The notes beneath the pieces were generated by a model that searched no databases, had not been told where the DNA came from, and saw only the letters and a list, made by a program, of their open reading frames with translations. From the NCBI GenBank assembly GCA_013287135.1, contig JABDEK010000046.1:1-32527 (forward strand): 32,527 bases of DNA, in the 5' to 3' direction. Positions within the stretch are counted from its first letter, which is position 1, and every line of letters starts with the position of its first letter. A program made the position numbers and the translations under genes. Source of the DNA: Acidobacteriota bacterium. GTDB taxonomy: Bacteria > Acidobacteriota > Terriglobia > Acidiferrales > UBA7541. Below are positions 16,869-24,377 of the stretch, piece after piece.

Positions 16869-17440
16869 TATAGTCGCTCGATACCGCGCTCAATCTCGCG
16901 ATACTTGTCTTCCACGAACTGCTGCAACTTCGGAAGGACATCGGCCAAGTTCACGCCACGCGCTTTCTCAGTCGCAAGGTGCTTGCGCAACGCGTCTTGC
17001 ACTCTGACCTTCACCCCATGGTCAATACCGCCACGGCGGTGTGGTGGGTTGAAGCTGTCAATCAGGTTGTTGATCTGCTCTTCGGACTTCTTCTGCAACT
17101 TCTCATACTGGTCGCGAGCCTGAACTTCTTTGCCCAGCCCTTCGCGGTCTAACGGTTTCTCACGCTTCGCGATGTTGGCGTTGCGGAGACGCTCGTTCTT
17201 CAACTTCGCAGGCAGCACACTCCAATCGAGGTCACTGGTGATGGCTCTCGCAGCATTTTCAAATGCGACTGCCAATTCCTTCGCCGTCAGCGGGGCGGTA
17301 CCTCGATGCTGCTTCACCCATCCCACCAAGCGAATACCGTTGTTGTGTGTGTCCGCCAGTTTCGCTGGCGCGATATTTTTATTTACCTGCACGAAGGCTT
17401 CTTGAAGAAGAGTTTGCGCTTGTTGTTGTGTCAAAGACAT
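16868..17440 (-). CDS. Unknown helical element-encoded protein
   Basis: 190 residues, almost entirely helical and highly charged. The N-terminal half contains GIRLVGWVKQHRGTAPLTAK, and the second half (about 100-190) reads as a long amphipathic or coiled region (RDQYEKLQKKSEEQINNL, then VLPKLQQFVEDKYREIERGI). SD-like GAGGAG lies upstream of the ATG. The stop is fused to the next start (TAATG). No family recognised. The pattern would suit a scaffold or phage-type structural accessory protein, but that is only a guess from composition and context. Confidence 0.7.
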   Translation of the reverse strand: MSLTQQQAQTLLQEAFVQVNKNIAPAKLADTHNNGIRLVGWVKQHRGTAPLTAKELAVAFENAARAITSDLDWSVLPAKLKNERLRNANIAKREKPLDREGLGKEVQARDQYEKLQKKSEEQINNLIDSFNPPHRRGGIDHGVKVRVQDALRKHLATEKARGVNLADVLPKLQQFVEDKYREIERGIERL

Positions 17441-17486
17441 TTGGTTCTCCTCGCGTCGTCGGTGACGCTTATCAAAAACGTGCTGC

Positions 17487-18149
17487 TTAAAGATTCAGGA
17501 ATGTTGTGTAGCCGGGTTGTGATTGGGGTCGAACGCCGAGTCTTTTGTTCACCTCAGAAGCGCCGTAGCGACGGATAAGGAACTTCAAATCGGCGGTAGA
17601 AATTTCCCCTGTTCGCGTTCCTGCTCTGCGGAGGACATCTGCGGTCAACTCAACCGGGCGTTTCTTCCCAATCGGAACGTAGGTCTCGGGGAGCGCATCG
17701 GGTTGCGGTGCGGGATTCTCGGCCTTGCTCAGTTCGCGAAGCTCTGAGACGGTGAGCGACTTGCGACGTTTGTTCTCACGGTGTGTTGCCGCGATCTCAC
17801 GGAGGTCTTCCAGCGGAAGACCGCGCAAGTCCTCTCGACCAAGTTCCTTAATGATCGAGTTGTATTCGTGCTTTTCCGCCGACTGGATTTCCTTCAAGCG
17901 CATCTCCTCCAGAAACTGACGGCGGAATGCCGCGCCTTTCTTTTCCGAGTTGTGGAACAGAAATTCATCCCACGCGGACTCGTATGCCGGGGTGATTAGC
18001 AATGTGCCTTCCAGTTTGTTCGCGGCAACCATCAGGCTCTGAATGGAGATCGGCTCCCCAGCCTTCTCAATCAGGAAGCCGTCGTTGGCACGGACATCGA
18101 GTTCCGGTCGCAGTCGGTAAAACTCCGCGAGTGTTTGTTGATCGTTCAT
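17487..18149 (-). CDS. Unknown charged helical protein, first gene of the 18149-15689 operon
   Basis: The chosen ATG is preceded by GGGAGAAAG and gives 220 residues (MNDQQTLAEFYRLRPELD...); the frame stays open further upstream but that extension is arginine-rich and covers inverted repeats, so it is unlikely to be translated. The protein is rich in Glu/Arg helices (FRRQFLEEMRLKEIQ, EDLREIAATHRENKRRKSL) with a C-terminal segment PVELTADVLRRAG...ISTADLKFLIRRYG that looks like a small helical binding module. No family recognised. It heads a run of four minus-strand genes ending at the terminator near 15610. Confidence 0.7.
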   Translation of the reverse strand: MNDQQTLAEFYRLRPELDVRANDGFLIEKAGEPISIQSLMVAANKLEGTLLITPAYESAWDEFLFHNSEKKGAAFRRQFLEEMRLKEIQSAEKHEYNSIIKELGREDLRGLPLEDLREIAATHRENKRRKSLTVSELRELSKAENPAPQPDALPETYVPIGKKRPVELTADVLRRAGTRTGEISTADLKFLIRRYGASEVNKRLGVRPQSQPGYTTFLNL

Positions 18150-18532
18150 GCTTCTTTCTCCCTCGCGGTCTTCGCCGCGTGCGGGTCCCGTTTGAATGGG
18201 ACCCAAACCTGTTTGTATTGTTGGGAAGGCCCCCTTCGCGAAGTCACGCGTGACCGAGAAAGCGCGGAGTGCCAGGCGCGGTGGGAACCACATGGAAGAC
18301 CGGGTCCGGGGCGCTGGCGGGACGCCGACGGACCCGGCCCTCCAAAAAGGTACCGGACGCGCTGGAAAAACAGAGTTCGGTCTTCTGAGTGCTCCCAGTC
18401 TTTGGGTACGGAGAATTGTCCGGCTTGCCTCCTTGCCGGACGCCCGCGCTCAGGTCGTTGCCTTGCTCATTCGTTGCAAGATGGCTGACGATTTCCCTTG
18501 ACTGCTTGGCGACTTTCTGTTATACAATAACT
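18150..18532. promoter_or_regulatory. Divergent control region with inverted repeats
   Basis: This 383-bp gap separates the minus operon (start 18149) from the plus recombinase pair. It holds GGGTCCC/GGGACCC (18183-18189 and 18198-18204, loop 8), the abutting palindromes TTCGCGAA (18235-18242) and GTCACGCGTGAC (18243-18254), sharing no spacer, and CCGGGTCCG/CGGACCCGG (18300-18308 and 18329-18337). The first hairpin lies in the 5' leader of the minus operon. The 12-bp palindrome is a good candidate operator. No convincing -35/-10 for the minus operon was found. Confidence 0.5.
18498..18526 (+). promoter_or_regulatory. Near-consensus sigma-70 promoter, predicted leaderless
   Basis: TTGACT (18498-18503), a 17-bp spacer, and TATACA (18521-18526). 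A start site 7 bp after the -10 falls on the ATG at 18533, so the transcript should have no leader. The -10 is inside the palindrome GTTATacaATAAC (18519-18531), which could let the ribbon-helix-helix-like product repress its own promoter. Confidence 0.75.
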
Positions 18533-18703
18533 ATGACGAAGATGGGCAGACCAAAGAAGGCAGCGAAAGAGCGGTCAAGCCGCCTTATCGCTCTTCGGCT
18601 CACGTCTGCTGAACGCAAGTCCCTCGAACAAGCAGCGGAGAAAGCCAATTTATCCGTCAGCGATTACATGAGACTCAAACTCGGACTCCGAGGTGAACGA
18701 TGA
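18533..18703 (+). CDS. Small ribbon-helix-helix-like (Arc/CopG-type) DNA-binding protein
   Basis: 56 residues: a basic GRPKKAAKERSS arm, a putative strand RLIALRLT, then two helices SAERKSLEQAAEKANL and SVSDYMRLKLG, the layout of the Arc/CopG/MetJ fold and of relaxosome or plasmid-control proteins. It sits directly behind a strong promoter whose -10 is in a palindrome, which fits autoregulation. It overlaps the serine recombinase start by ATGA, so the two are co-translated and may share DNA sites. A longer in-frame start at 18389 is rejected because it would cover the promoter. Family assignment is from fold-like pattern only. Confidence 0.72.
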   Translation: MTKMGRPKKAAKERSSRLIALRLTSAERKSLEQAAEKANLSVSDYMRLKLGLRGER

Positions 18704-19284
18704 ACATCGCCATCTATGCTCGTGTCAGCACTAGGGATAAAGGCCAAGACACCGAGAATCAGTTGGCCCAACTTCGTGAGTTCTCACAGAAGCAGGGCTG
18801 GACGATCTTCTCCGAATACATCGACCAAGAATCGGGCGCGAAGAGCGACCGCTCTGAGTTCCAGCGCATGTTCCGAGATGCCAGCCGTCGCAAGTTCGAC
18901 GTGCTTCTCTTCTGGTCGCTCGACAGACTGTCGCGTGAAGGCGTCCTCGAAACGCTTCAACACCTCAATCGGCTCACGTCCTACGGCGTGGCCTACCGTT
19001 CCTTCACAGAGCAGTACTTCGATTCGTGCGGCATCTTCAAGGACGCCGTAATCTCCATCCTTGCCACTGTCGCGAAGCAAGAGCGCGTGCGGCTGTCGGA
19101 GCGCACCAAGGCCGGGTTAGCGATGGCGCGTTCCAAGGGTCGTCAGATCGGACGCCCACGCCTCAAGGTTCAACCCGCCGAGATCGCCCGCTTAAAGACT
19201 CAAGGGCACTCCCTGAGAGCCATAGGCCGTTCCCTCGGCATCTCCGAGGCGTCCGTCCGCCGTCTGGCCTCTGTTGCGGCTTAG
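18700..19284 (+). CDS. Small serine recombinase (resolvase/invertase type)
   Basis: 194 residues. The N-terminal catalytic domain has YARVSTRDKGQDTENQ with nucleophile Ser10 and Arg8, DQESGAKSDR, the LLFWSLDRLSREG motif (conserved Asp and Arg residues), and the long E-helix ending GLAMARSKGRQIGRPR. A C-terminal helix-turn-helix (SLRAIGRSLGISEASVRRL) binds site DNA. Length and layout match Tn3-resolvase/Hin-type enzymes, which cut and rejoin DNA at short dimer sites. It probably resolves multimers of the element or acts in its movement. Repeated motifs flank it on both sides (see repeat features). It is the only recombinase in the window. Confidence 0.93.
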   Translation: MNIAIYARVSTRDKGQDTENQLAQLREFSQKQGWTIFSEYIDQESGAKSDRSEFQRMFRDASRRKFDVLLFWSLDRLSREGVLETLQHLNRLTSYGVAYRSFTEQYFDSCGIFKDAVISILATVAKQERVRLSERTKAGLAMARSKGRQIGRPRLKVQPAEIARLKTQGHSLRAIGRSLGISEASVRRLASVAA

Positions 19285-19313
19285 CCGCTGCGTCAAAAAG
19301 GTCTCCCAAACCG

Positions 19314-19350
19314 CCCCGCTAAGTCCTTTGGATTCGGCGGGGTTTTTGTT
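19314..19350 (+). terminator. Rho-independent terminator of the recombinase operon
   Basis: CCCCGC (19314-19319) pairs with GCGGGG (19337-19342); an inner AGTCC/GGATT stem closes the loop; TTTTTGTTTT follows at once. It lies 30 bp after the recombinase stop. Confidence 0.82.
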
Positions 19351-19539
19351 TTACAGTAAGTGCGCCACAAACGGACGGTTTTGACGCGGGTTCCAACCCG
19401 GAATCGGCCAAACTCTGACCCTCTTTTTGTTATACAGAAACTTCGCGCTGGGAGGCCCTCCAAGCCGTCGAACGCTCGACGCGGCCTCACCCTCACGGGT
19501 CAGTCTGCACGCCTTCCAGAGGGCCGCTGGACGCGCTGG
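19342..19539. repeat. Downstream copies of motifs that also occur before the recombinase
   Basis: Three kinds of repeat. TTTTGTTTTACAGTAAGT (from about 19344) and TTTTTGTTATACAGAAACT (from about 19424) resemble the promoter palindrome at 18515-18532. GGCCCTCCAA at 19454-19463 also occurs at 18336-18345, and GGACGCGCTGG at 19529-19539 also occurs at 18355-18365. They bracket the ribbon-helix-helix and recombinase genes and could be recombinase binding sites. Confidence 0.45.
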
Positions 19540-19741
19540 GAGGGACATCTGAGGGGACATCACGTCGTTTTGACTGTGTTACACCCATAACCTACTGAAA
19601 ACAATGATGTTGAAACAATTGTCGCCCTGAAATTGTCACGTTTTCCAGAAATTTCGCCACAAACGACGAGTCTCCTAAGAAAATGCCTAGCAGTACCCAG
19701 ATCGGCGGCACCCCTTGATAACCTCTCCACATGGGACTTTT

Positions 19742-19961
19742 CACCCGCTGCCATCCATCTGCTGCCATACACGCACAGCACACGCATTTCTCTCTGCTCT
19801 GTATATATGGTAGCAGATGCCGTATTTGACAGATAAATAACGACTTAACCCTTTTGGACTTGGCAGCAGATGAAGGCTCTTTTAGCTCGTGTTCTGGCTT
19901 TCCGGCCCTCCATTTGGCAGCAGATGGATTCTCCCGTGGGAAACCTCCCCTTGCTGCCAAC
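19742..19961. repeat. GGCAGCAGATG iterons, candidate replication origin
   Basis: Copies of TGGCAGCAGATG lie at 19861-19872 and 19915-19926 (plus), a variant TATGGTAGCAGATG at 19806-19819, and minus-oriented copies at 19756-19768 and (imperfect) 19742-19754; a partial TTGCTGCCAA is at 19951-19960. The repeats lie in a gene-free 735-bp gap just downstream of the Rep gene. Iterons near a rep gene are the usual design of theta-replicating plasmids and integrative elements. The rest of the gap shows three GTCAC repeats near 19972-20004. Confidence 0.6.
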
Positions 19962-20019
19962 CTGAGTCTGCTGTCACGCCCAGCCCGTCACCCATTCCTG
20001 TCACGAGGGTGAGAGTTGA

Positions 20020-22317
20020 CTACCCCTCCGACTTCCACGCTTCGTCCTCGTTCGGCACTGGCACGTACTTCGTGTACTTTTGCCCGTTGCCCCCCGTGAT
20101 GGGAACAGAGTTGAGCAAGGCACCTTCCCAGTGACGCCACGCGTGGTTGAATGTGTGGACATCGTTGTCGCGGTATGCGTGGGTTGCGGTCATAAAGTCG
20201 CGCTGGGACAACGCTACCTTCTGCACCGTCTCCCCGGCTCTCAAACGCGCTTCCATGCGCTCTACGATCACGCGGATGCGGTGGTTGTACACACCAATCT
20301 TGTCCGGCACCTCCGTGATGAAGTGCTTCTCACGGATAGCGACTTGGCGAAGGTAAATCTTCTTCGCGGCCTCCCAGTCCGGCAACTCGGCAATCATGGA
20401 GCCGCGCCCGTATGCCGACATGTACATGTCGAGCATCAAGTGCTTCTTCCAACGAACGCGATTGCGGTGTTCCTTCGGCTGGGCCTTCCAGAACCCGTCA
20501 ACCAACGCCTTCACACCGTCCGCCATCTTCATGTGGCCGGACGTTTTCAACAACTCGTTGATTACCGTCCAGACTTGCGCGGCCTTCCCCACATCAATTT
20601 GTGGAAGATCACCCGCTTCAATCGCTGGACTGTATTCGGGATAGAAGCGGTCGTACAAACCCAACTGCTTACGGCCCGCAAACGCCTGCACGATGACTTC
20701 GCCGTTCTGCCCGCACATGTACACGCTTAGTCGAGCGTTGTTGTTGATTCGGGCCTTCTTTCCGGTACGCGCAAGCACGCGGGTGATGCGGTGACCATCC
20801 GCAAGTTCGATGATCGTGTCCACGATCTCCGGGTTCTTTTTCTCGCCCGCCTTGTGTCCGAGTGAAGTTACCTCGTCCACGTAGCAGATAAGCGGCTTTA
20901 CCAGCGGCTGCCCGCTGTCTTCAAAGAAAGCGTCCTTCAATCCCGCGCCACTATCCGCGCTCTGAATGATCTTTACGCTTTCTTTCAACGACTCTCCAAC
21001 CATCAAGCAGTTCTCCACGGTTCGACGCCAAGCCAGACCCTTGCCCGTTCCGGTCTCGGCAATCACCACACCGTAGTAACTGGAATCTCCATCCATGTTC
21101 TCGAAGGTCACCTTCCCGGCCATACGCGCACCGATGAAGACCTTCGCGGCTAGGAACGCAAACTGTTTTGGAATCGTGGTGCCCTCTGTTACGAGGCCCA
21201 CGATCTGCTTGTACACACCCGTGATGGCAGTGTCATCGAATGCCGGGATGCCATCCTCTGACTCCGACACGGGTGCGACTTGCATGGCGGCTGGCGCAGT
21301 GGCTGCTGGAACAGTTGCGGTCAACTCGTGCGGCTTGCGGTTCTTTGCCGATTCAATCGCCTTCGCCACCGTCAAGCGTAGGAAGTCATCCTTGCGGTTC
21401 AGCCACTTATCACGCGCCATCGAAGAGTGTGCGTACTCGTCCCAAATTTTGTCTTCGTCGCCGTCGTGCGTCAACGCGAGCACAGTGCAGAAACCAAGAT
21501 CGGCCTCCGATTGTGACGGATATTCCAACTGGCCGACGCCATTCGAAATTTTGAACGGCTGCGACGGCGACAGAATTTCACCGTGCTTGAAGATGTCGTA
21601 CTTCGAGCAGTGGAACGTCCCGTGCCACGTCGCCTTGGTAGGCTCTCCCACATCGGCGGACTCGACGCGTTCATTTCGTGGAACTGGATTCGCGGAGCGA
21701 AGTTCGTGGAACTTTTGGTACACCTCGGTCAAGTCACGAGTGGCCGCGTCTCCGGCTTCATCGAAGTACGCGTCACCAGTCACGGTGAAATAGCGTCTTT
21801 GGTCGTAAATTTCGATTGCGGCCTTGCCGTAACCGATGGCCGGGTTGAGATTGAACTTCTTGTCCGCTCCCGGCACCCTTCCCATCACGAAGATGTGAAG
21901 GCCAGTCCCAGACGGAGAAACCTCGACGTACGCATCCAACGACTGAATGATCTCATCCGCCCACAGCGCAATGTCGCCAGTCTTCGGGTCTCGGCATCCG
22001 TCAAGATCGATGCCCGCAAAGCCATCCGCGAACATGAAGCCCACACCCTGCTCGTGGTTTATGATGGCACCTGTCACTGATGTGGCGTAATCCGTCCAGT
22101 CGTTCTGGTTGTCCGATGCGGCTGGCCTGCCGTCCACACGATACGGAACCTTTGTCTGCTTGCCGTTGCGGGTCTCCAAGTGCCAACGAACCCACTGACG
22201 TTTTGCCTTCATCGCTGCTGGAACGTCAGGCAGCGGGTCCACGAATGGCGCATCAACAGCGGCACTCAACTGATTTTGCAAATCCTTGATGGTTTGCAAG
22301 TAGGCAGTGGCGTCCAT
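20020..22317 (-). CDS. Primase-helicase replication protein (AEP-type N-terminus + DUF3987-like P-loop domain)
   Basis: 765 residues. N-terminal primase-polymerase-like domain: QWVRWHLE and KVPYRVDGRPA (41-65), the catalytic pair GIDLDG (Asp104, Asp106), SPSGTGLHIF (134-143, the S-x-H type motif), and IEIYDQRRYFTVTG (168-181). Middle region has helical segments seen in such Reps. C-terminal domain: Walker A AETGTGKG (420-427) and Walker B-like CYVDEVTSLG (478-487), as in DUF3987 helicase-like proteins. It should prime and unwind the element's origin; the iterons are directly downstream. The start overlaps the stop of the cold-shock-like gene (TAATG). The protein appears intact and of normal length. 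Confidence 0.85.
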   Translation of the reverse strand: MDATAYLQTIKDLQNQLSAAVDAPFVDPLPDVPAAMKAKRQWVRWHLETRNGKQTKVPYRVDGRPAASDNQNDWTDYATSVTGAIINHEQGVGFMFADGFAGIDLDGCRDPKTGDIALWADEIIQSLDAYVEVSPSGTGLHIFVMGRVPGADKKFNLNPAIGYGKAAIEIYDQRRYFTVTGDAYFDEAGDAATRDLTEVYQKFHELRSANPVPRNERVESADVGEPTKATWHGTFHCSKYDIFKHGEILSPSQPFKISNGVGQLEYPSQSEADLGFCTVLALTHDGDEDKIWDEYAHSSMARDKWLNRKDDFLRLTVAKAIESAKNRKPHELTATVPAATAPAAMQVAPVSESEDGIPAFDDTAITGVYKQIVGLVTEGTTIPKQFAFLAAKVFIGARMAGKVTFENMDGDSSYYGVVIAETGTGKGLAWRRTVENCLMVGESLKESVKIIQSADSGAGLKDAFFEDSGQPLVKPLICYVDEVTSLGHKAGEKKNPEIVDTIIELADGHRITRVLARTGKKARINNNARLSVYMCGQNGEVIVQAFAGRKQLGLYDRFYPEYSPAIEAGDLPQIDVGKAAQVWTVINELLKTSGHMKMADGVKALVDGFWKAQPKEHRNRVRWKKHLMLDMYMSAYGRGSMIAELPDWEAAKKIYLRQVAIREKHFITEVPDKIGVYNHRIRVIVERMEARLRAGETVQKVALSQRDFMTATHAYRDNDVHTFNHAWRHWEGALLNSVPITGGNGQKYTKYVPVPNEDEAWKSEG

Positions 22318-22550
22318 TACGCACCCGCCTTGGGAGTTGCGCTCCCTTCTAAGATTTCCGCGTCTACGGCAAGAAAGCCCTTGCGGGTCACCACAGCCTT
22401 AAATCGAACACGAGCACCCGTTCTGGGCGTGCCTGACGCGATGTTCGCAGCATGTAGGAAGTGCTTCAAAAGCACTCCACCTTTCTCCTCGTGAATAAAG
22501 CCAAAATTTCTATCAACAAACCAAACATTCAAGACTGCTTCGATCTTCAT
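22317..22550 (-). CDS. Small cold-shock-domain-like (OB-fold) protein
   Basis: 77 residues with a strand pattern VLNVWFVDRNFGFIHEE (RNP-1-like K/R-N-F-G-F-I), VLLKHFLHAANI (place of the RNP-2 V-F-F-H-x-S) and GARVRFKAVV, resembling a CSD. RNP-1 is K-G-[FY]-G-F-I in true CspA proteins; here it is RNFGFI, so it is a divergent member. It may bind single-stranded DNA or RNA and, being translationally coupled to Rep, could assist replication. Ribosome site AAGGA seven bases before ATG. Alternative: an unrelated OB-fold ssDNA-binding accessory. Confidence 0.7.
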   Translation of the reverse strand: MKIEAVLNVWFVDRNFGFIHEEKGGVLLKHFLHAANIASGTPRTGARVRFKAVVTRKGFLAVDAEILEGSATPKAGA

Positions 22551-22639
22551 GACTTCGTCCTTCGTCCCACCTCTGGCAGGACGCTCACCGCCTCTCTGCG
22601 CATTCCGGCCTTTGACGCTGTGGTCCTTCGCCTATCGCG

Positions 22640-22819
22640 CTACTGCTCACCCTCGGCGGATTGCGCTTGCGCACGTTCCGCCAAAACTCGTGCTTTGCCA
22701 GCATCTGTCCAGCAGACCCAGCCGGACTCTTCCCCGGCCTCGTGCTTTCCGAAGTGGCCCTTGGATTTCTTGCAAACGGCGTCATCAAACACTTCGCCGC
22801 ATCTCTCTCTCGTTTTCAT
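22640..22819 (-). CDS. 59-residue Cys/His protein (CG-x7-C-x5-H-x3-H type)
   Basis: A complete small gene: ATG with CGGAG five bases upstream, 59 codons, TAG stop. The protein has CGEVFDDAVCKKSKGHFGKH followed by ESGWVCW; the C...C...GHxGxH...W arrangement is a recurring pattern of tiny phage and actinobacterial-element proteins that probably bind zinc. A helical tail ends it. It lies between the HTH regulator and the cold-shock-like gene on the same strand, 89 bp from the latter, so it belongs to the Rep transcript. Function unknown. Confidence 0.62.
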   Translation of the reverse strand: MKTRERCGEVFDDAVCKKSKGHFGKHEAGEESGWVCWTDAGKARVLAERAQAQSAEGEQ

Positions 22820-22989
22820 AACAACTCCGTAGATGTCTTCCTCCCGCGTCTACGGATTACCTGCTCCCGCTGCGTTCGGCCCACTGCTATTGGCACTGCA
22901 AAAACTTCACTCGCGCCCGAAGATCGTGCTCACCATCTCGCGAACCTTCGCAGGCTCAACCTTCGAGTCAAGCAACGCCTATTAGCGAT

Positions 22990-23295
22990 TCAGTTGTGCT
23001 GGAACATCTGGCCCACAAGTCCGACCACTTCTTCCGGCGTTCTCGATTTGAGCAAGATGGCCAAATCGGGCCACTCTTTGGGCAAGTCGAGCGGTTCTAG
23101 CGCCACCTTGAACTTGGCCACACGCGAAGCCGTTTCCAAGATTCGGGCTTCTCGCTCCGCACCCAGATACGACTCTCCACGCAGCGCGTCACGCAGAGAG
23201 GTCGGAGACACTCCCGCCAGTCGTGCAAGCGTGGCGGCAGAAATCCCTGCCTCGCGGAGGAATGTTTCCGCCAAAATGAGCGTCGCTGTTTTCAA
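22990..23295 (-). CDS. XRE-like HTH regulator
   Basis: 101 residues from a TTG start chosen because AGGAG lies six bases upstream. Residues 15-45 (REAGISAATLARLAGVSPTSLRDALRGE) form a helix-turn-helix of XRE/phage repressor type; the rest is a helical tail (LPKEWPDLAILLKS, PEEVVGLVGQMF). It probably controls the element's own promoters; a perfect inverted repeat sits 12 bp upstream of its start. First gene of the Rep operon after the terminator near 23340. Confidence 0.75.
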   Translation of the reverse strand: MKTATLILAETFLREAGISAATLARLAGVSPTSLRDALRGESYLGAEREARILETASRVAKFKVALEPLDLPKEWPDLAILLKSRTPEEVVGLVGQMFQHN

Positions 23296-23306
23296 GTCCT
23301 GCTCCT

Positions 23307-23321
23307 GCTGTTCTCAACAGC
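23307..23321. promoter_or_regulatory. Inverted repeat upstream of the HTH gene
   Basis: GCTGTT-ctc-AACAGC is a perfect 6-bp inverted repeat with a 3-bp centre, 12 bp before the HTH gene start and about 17 bp from the terminator's T-run. It is a plausible operator for that regulator or a small mRNA hairpin. Confidence 0.45.
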
Positions 23322-23337
23322 ACCAAGTCCGCCAGGG

Positions 23338-23377
23338 AAAATAAAAAGTGCGCAGCACGCTTTGAGCGAGACTGCGC
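23338..23377 (-). terminator. Rho-independent terminator after the sigma-like gene
   Basis: On the minus strand GCGCAG and CTGCGC (23372-23377 and 23350-23355) enclose an inner CGCT/AGCG pair, followed by ACTTTTTATTTT. It ends the transcript of the excisionase and sigma-like genes and separates them from the Rep operon. Confidence 0.85.
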
Positions 23378-23453
23378 CCCTAAATCTTGGGAGAGAATCA
23401 GATCATCTCTCTACCATTACTATGTCCGCGTTCTTGGTTTTGTCCCACTTATC

Positions 23454-24377
23454 TTACAAGTTCTGCGTCTCCAATCGTTTACGGAAGGCTTCGAGCACGG
23501 TCTTTCTCACTCGGTGGGCCGTGCTCTTCGGGACGCCGGGGATATCACGCACCGTCAATGCGCCGTCCAACAACGCCTCACCAACTTTGCGCTGGGTGCC
23601 GCGCCATGTCGCAACCAACTCGCGCAGTTCCGGCAGACGGTCTTTCATCATGTCCCAGTCCAGCGGGTTGTTGCGCCCTTCGCGCTCGCGTTTCGCAATC
23701 AGCACCTCGGCGGCGGACATATCAGATTCTTCCTCGCCAACGTCCGTCAACTTCACATCGAAACGCATGAATCGTGGGACGCGCTTCGGTTCTCCAAACT
23801 CGTCCAACACCGGGTTGCCGTCCGCGTCCTCGACGAGCACATAATTCTCGCGAATGATTTCGCCCAGATAAGCACCTACGACATTGCGGGCGATGGTGTA
23901 ACACAGCGCGTCGTTCCACGCTGTGCCATACTTTTTCTTCGCGAGCCACACCTCCAGATCAACCAGTTGGCGCAAGTCCTGCCAATTTTTCTGGCCTTCT
24001 GTCAAAGAGGAAGCGCGAAAGAATACTCCGTTCGTGGACTGCAACAGCGCGTTCTTCGCCTTCTTCACTGCGGTGTTGATCGTTTTGTCGTGTTCATGGG
24101 GGTCGTATCCGAGGTCAACAGGCCCGAGTCGGCAGACATCGCAGTAATCGTTCGCGTACATGTGGCCATGCACGCACTTCGCGGTGGACTGGAAGTCGTC
24201 CGCAACTTCCGCCCATCGGTGTCGAAGCAGACCAAGGATGGCTCGTGTATTTCGTTCGCAAACGATACAAGGTTCGACTTGTCCGTGATGCGGACAATAC
24301 TCGCCGTTGTGGAACGAAGGCGGCGGTAGTGGTTCGGTGTCGCGCCCTACAAGTCGTGCGTGGGGATTCGATCTCAT
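23454..24377 (-). CDS. Zinc-knuckle protein with sigma-factor-like C-terminus
   Basis: 307 residues. N-terminus (about 25-85) carries two CxH...CxxC clusters: CPHHGQVEPCIVC and CVHGHMYANDYCDVC, likely zinc binding. A middle helical block (WQDLRQLVDLEVWLAKKK ... AIARNVVGAYLGEIIREN-type) resembles region 2 of sigma-70-like factors, and residues about 250-305 (LVATWRGTQRKVGEALLDG, LTVRDIPGVPKSTAHRVRK) form a region-4-like helix-turn-helix. It could be an element-specific sigma factor or phage-type regulator; this is inference. It overlaps the excisionase-like gene by ATGA and is followed by a terminator. Confidence 0.65.
   Translation of the reverse strand: MRSNPHARLVGRDTEPLPPPSFHNGEYCPHHGQVEPCIVCERNTRAILGLLRHRWAEVADDFQSTAKCVHGHMYANDYCDVCRLGPVDLGYDPHEHDKTINTAVKKAKNALLQSTNGVFFRASSLTEGQKNWQDLRQLVDLEVWLAKKKYGTAWNDALCYTIARNVVGAYLGEIIRENYVLVEDADGNPVLDEFGEPKRVPRFMRFDVKLTDVGEEESDMSAAEVLIAKREREGRNNPLDWDMMKDRLPELRELVATWRGTQRKVGEALLDGALTVRDIPGVPKSTAHRVRKTVLEAFRKRLETQNL

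Noticed and set aside
19592..19960. 122-codon minus-strand frame across the iterons
   Set aside because: Cys/Trp-rich and low in order; it is created by the repeated GGCAGCAGATG words and has no ribosome binding site.
20080..20730. Plus-strand open frame inside the Rep gene
   Set aside because: Complement of the well-supported Rep frame; composition is unlike a real protein and no family motifs appear.
22908..22979. Short minus-strand frame (LDSKVEPAKVREMVSTIFGRE) between the HTH and Cys/His genes
   Set aside because: Protein-like composition, but only about 23 codons with a TTG start and no SD; probably a remnant.
23514..24329. 271-codon plus-strand open frame opposite the sigma-like gene
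   Set aside because: The opposite strand encodes coherent zinc and HTH motifs with coupled neighbours; this frame is a shadow.
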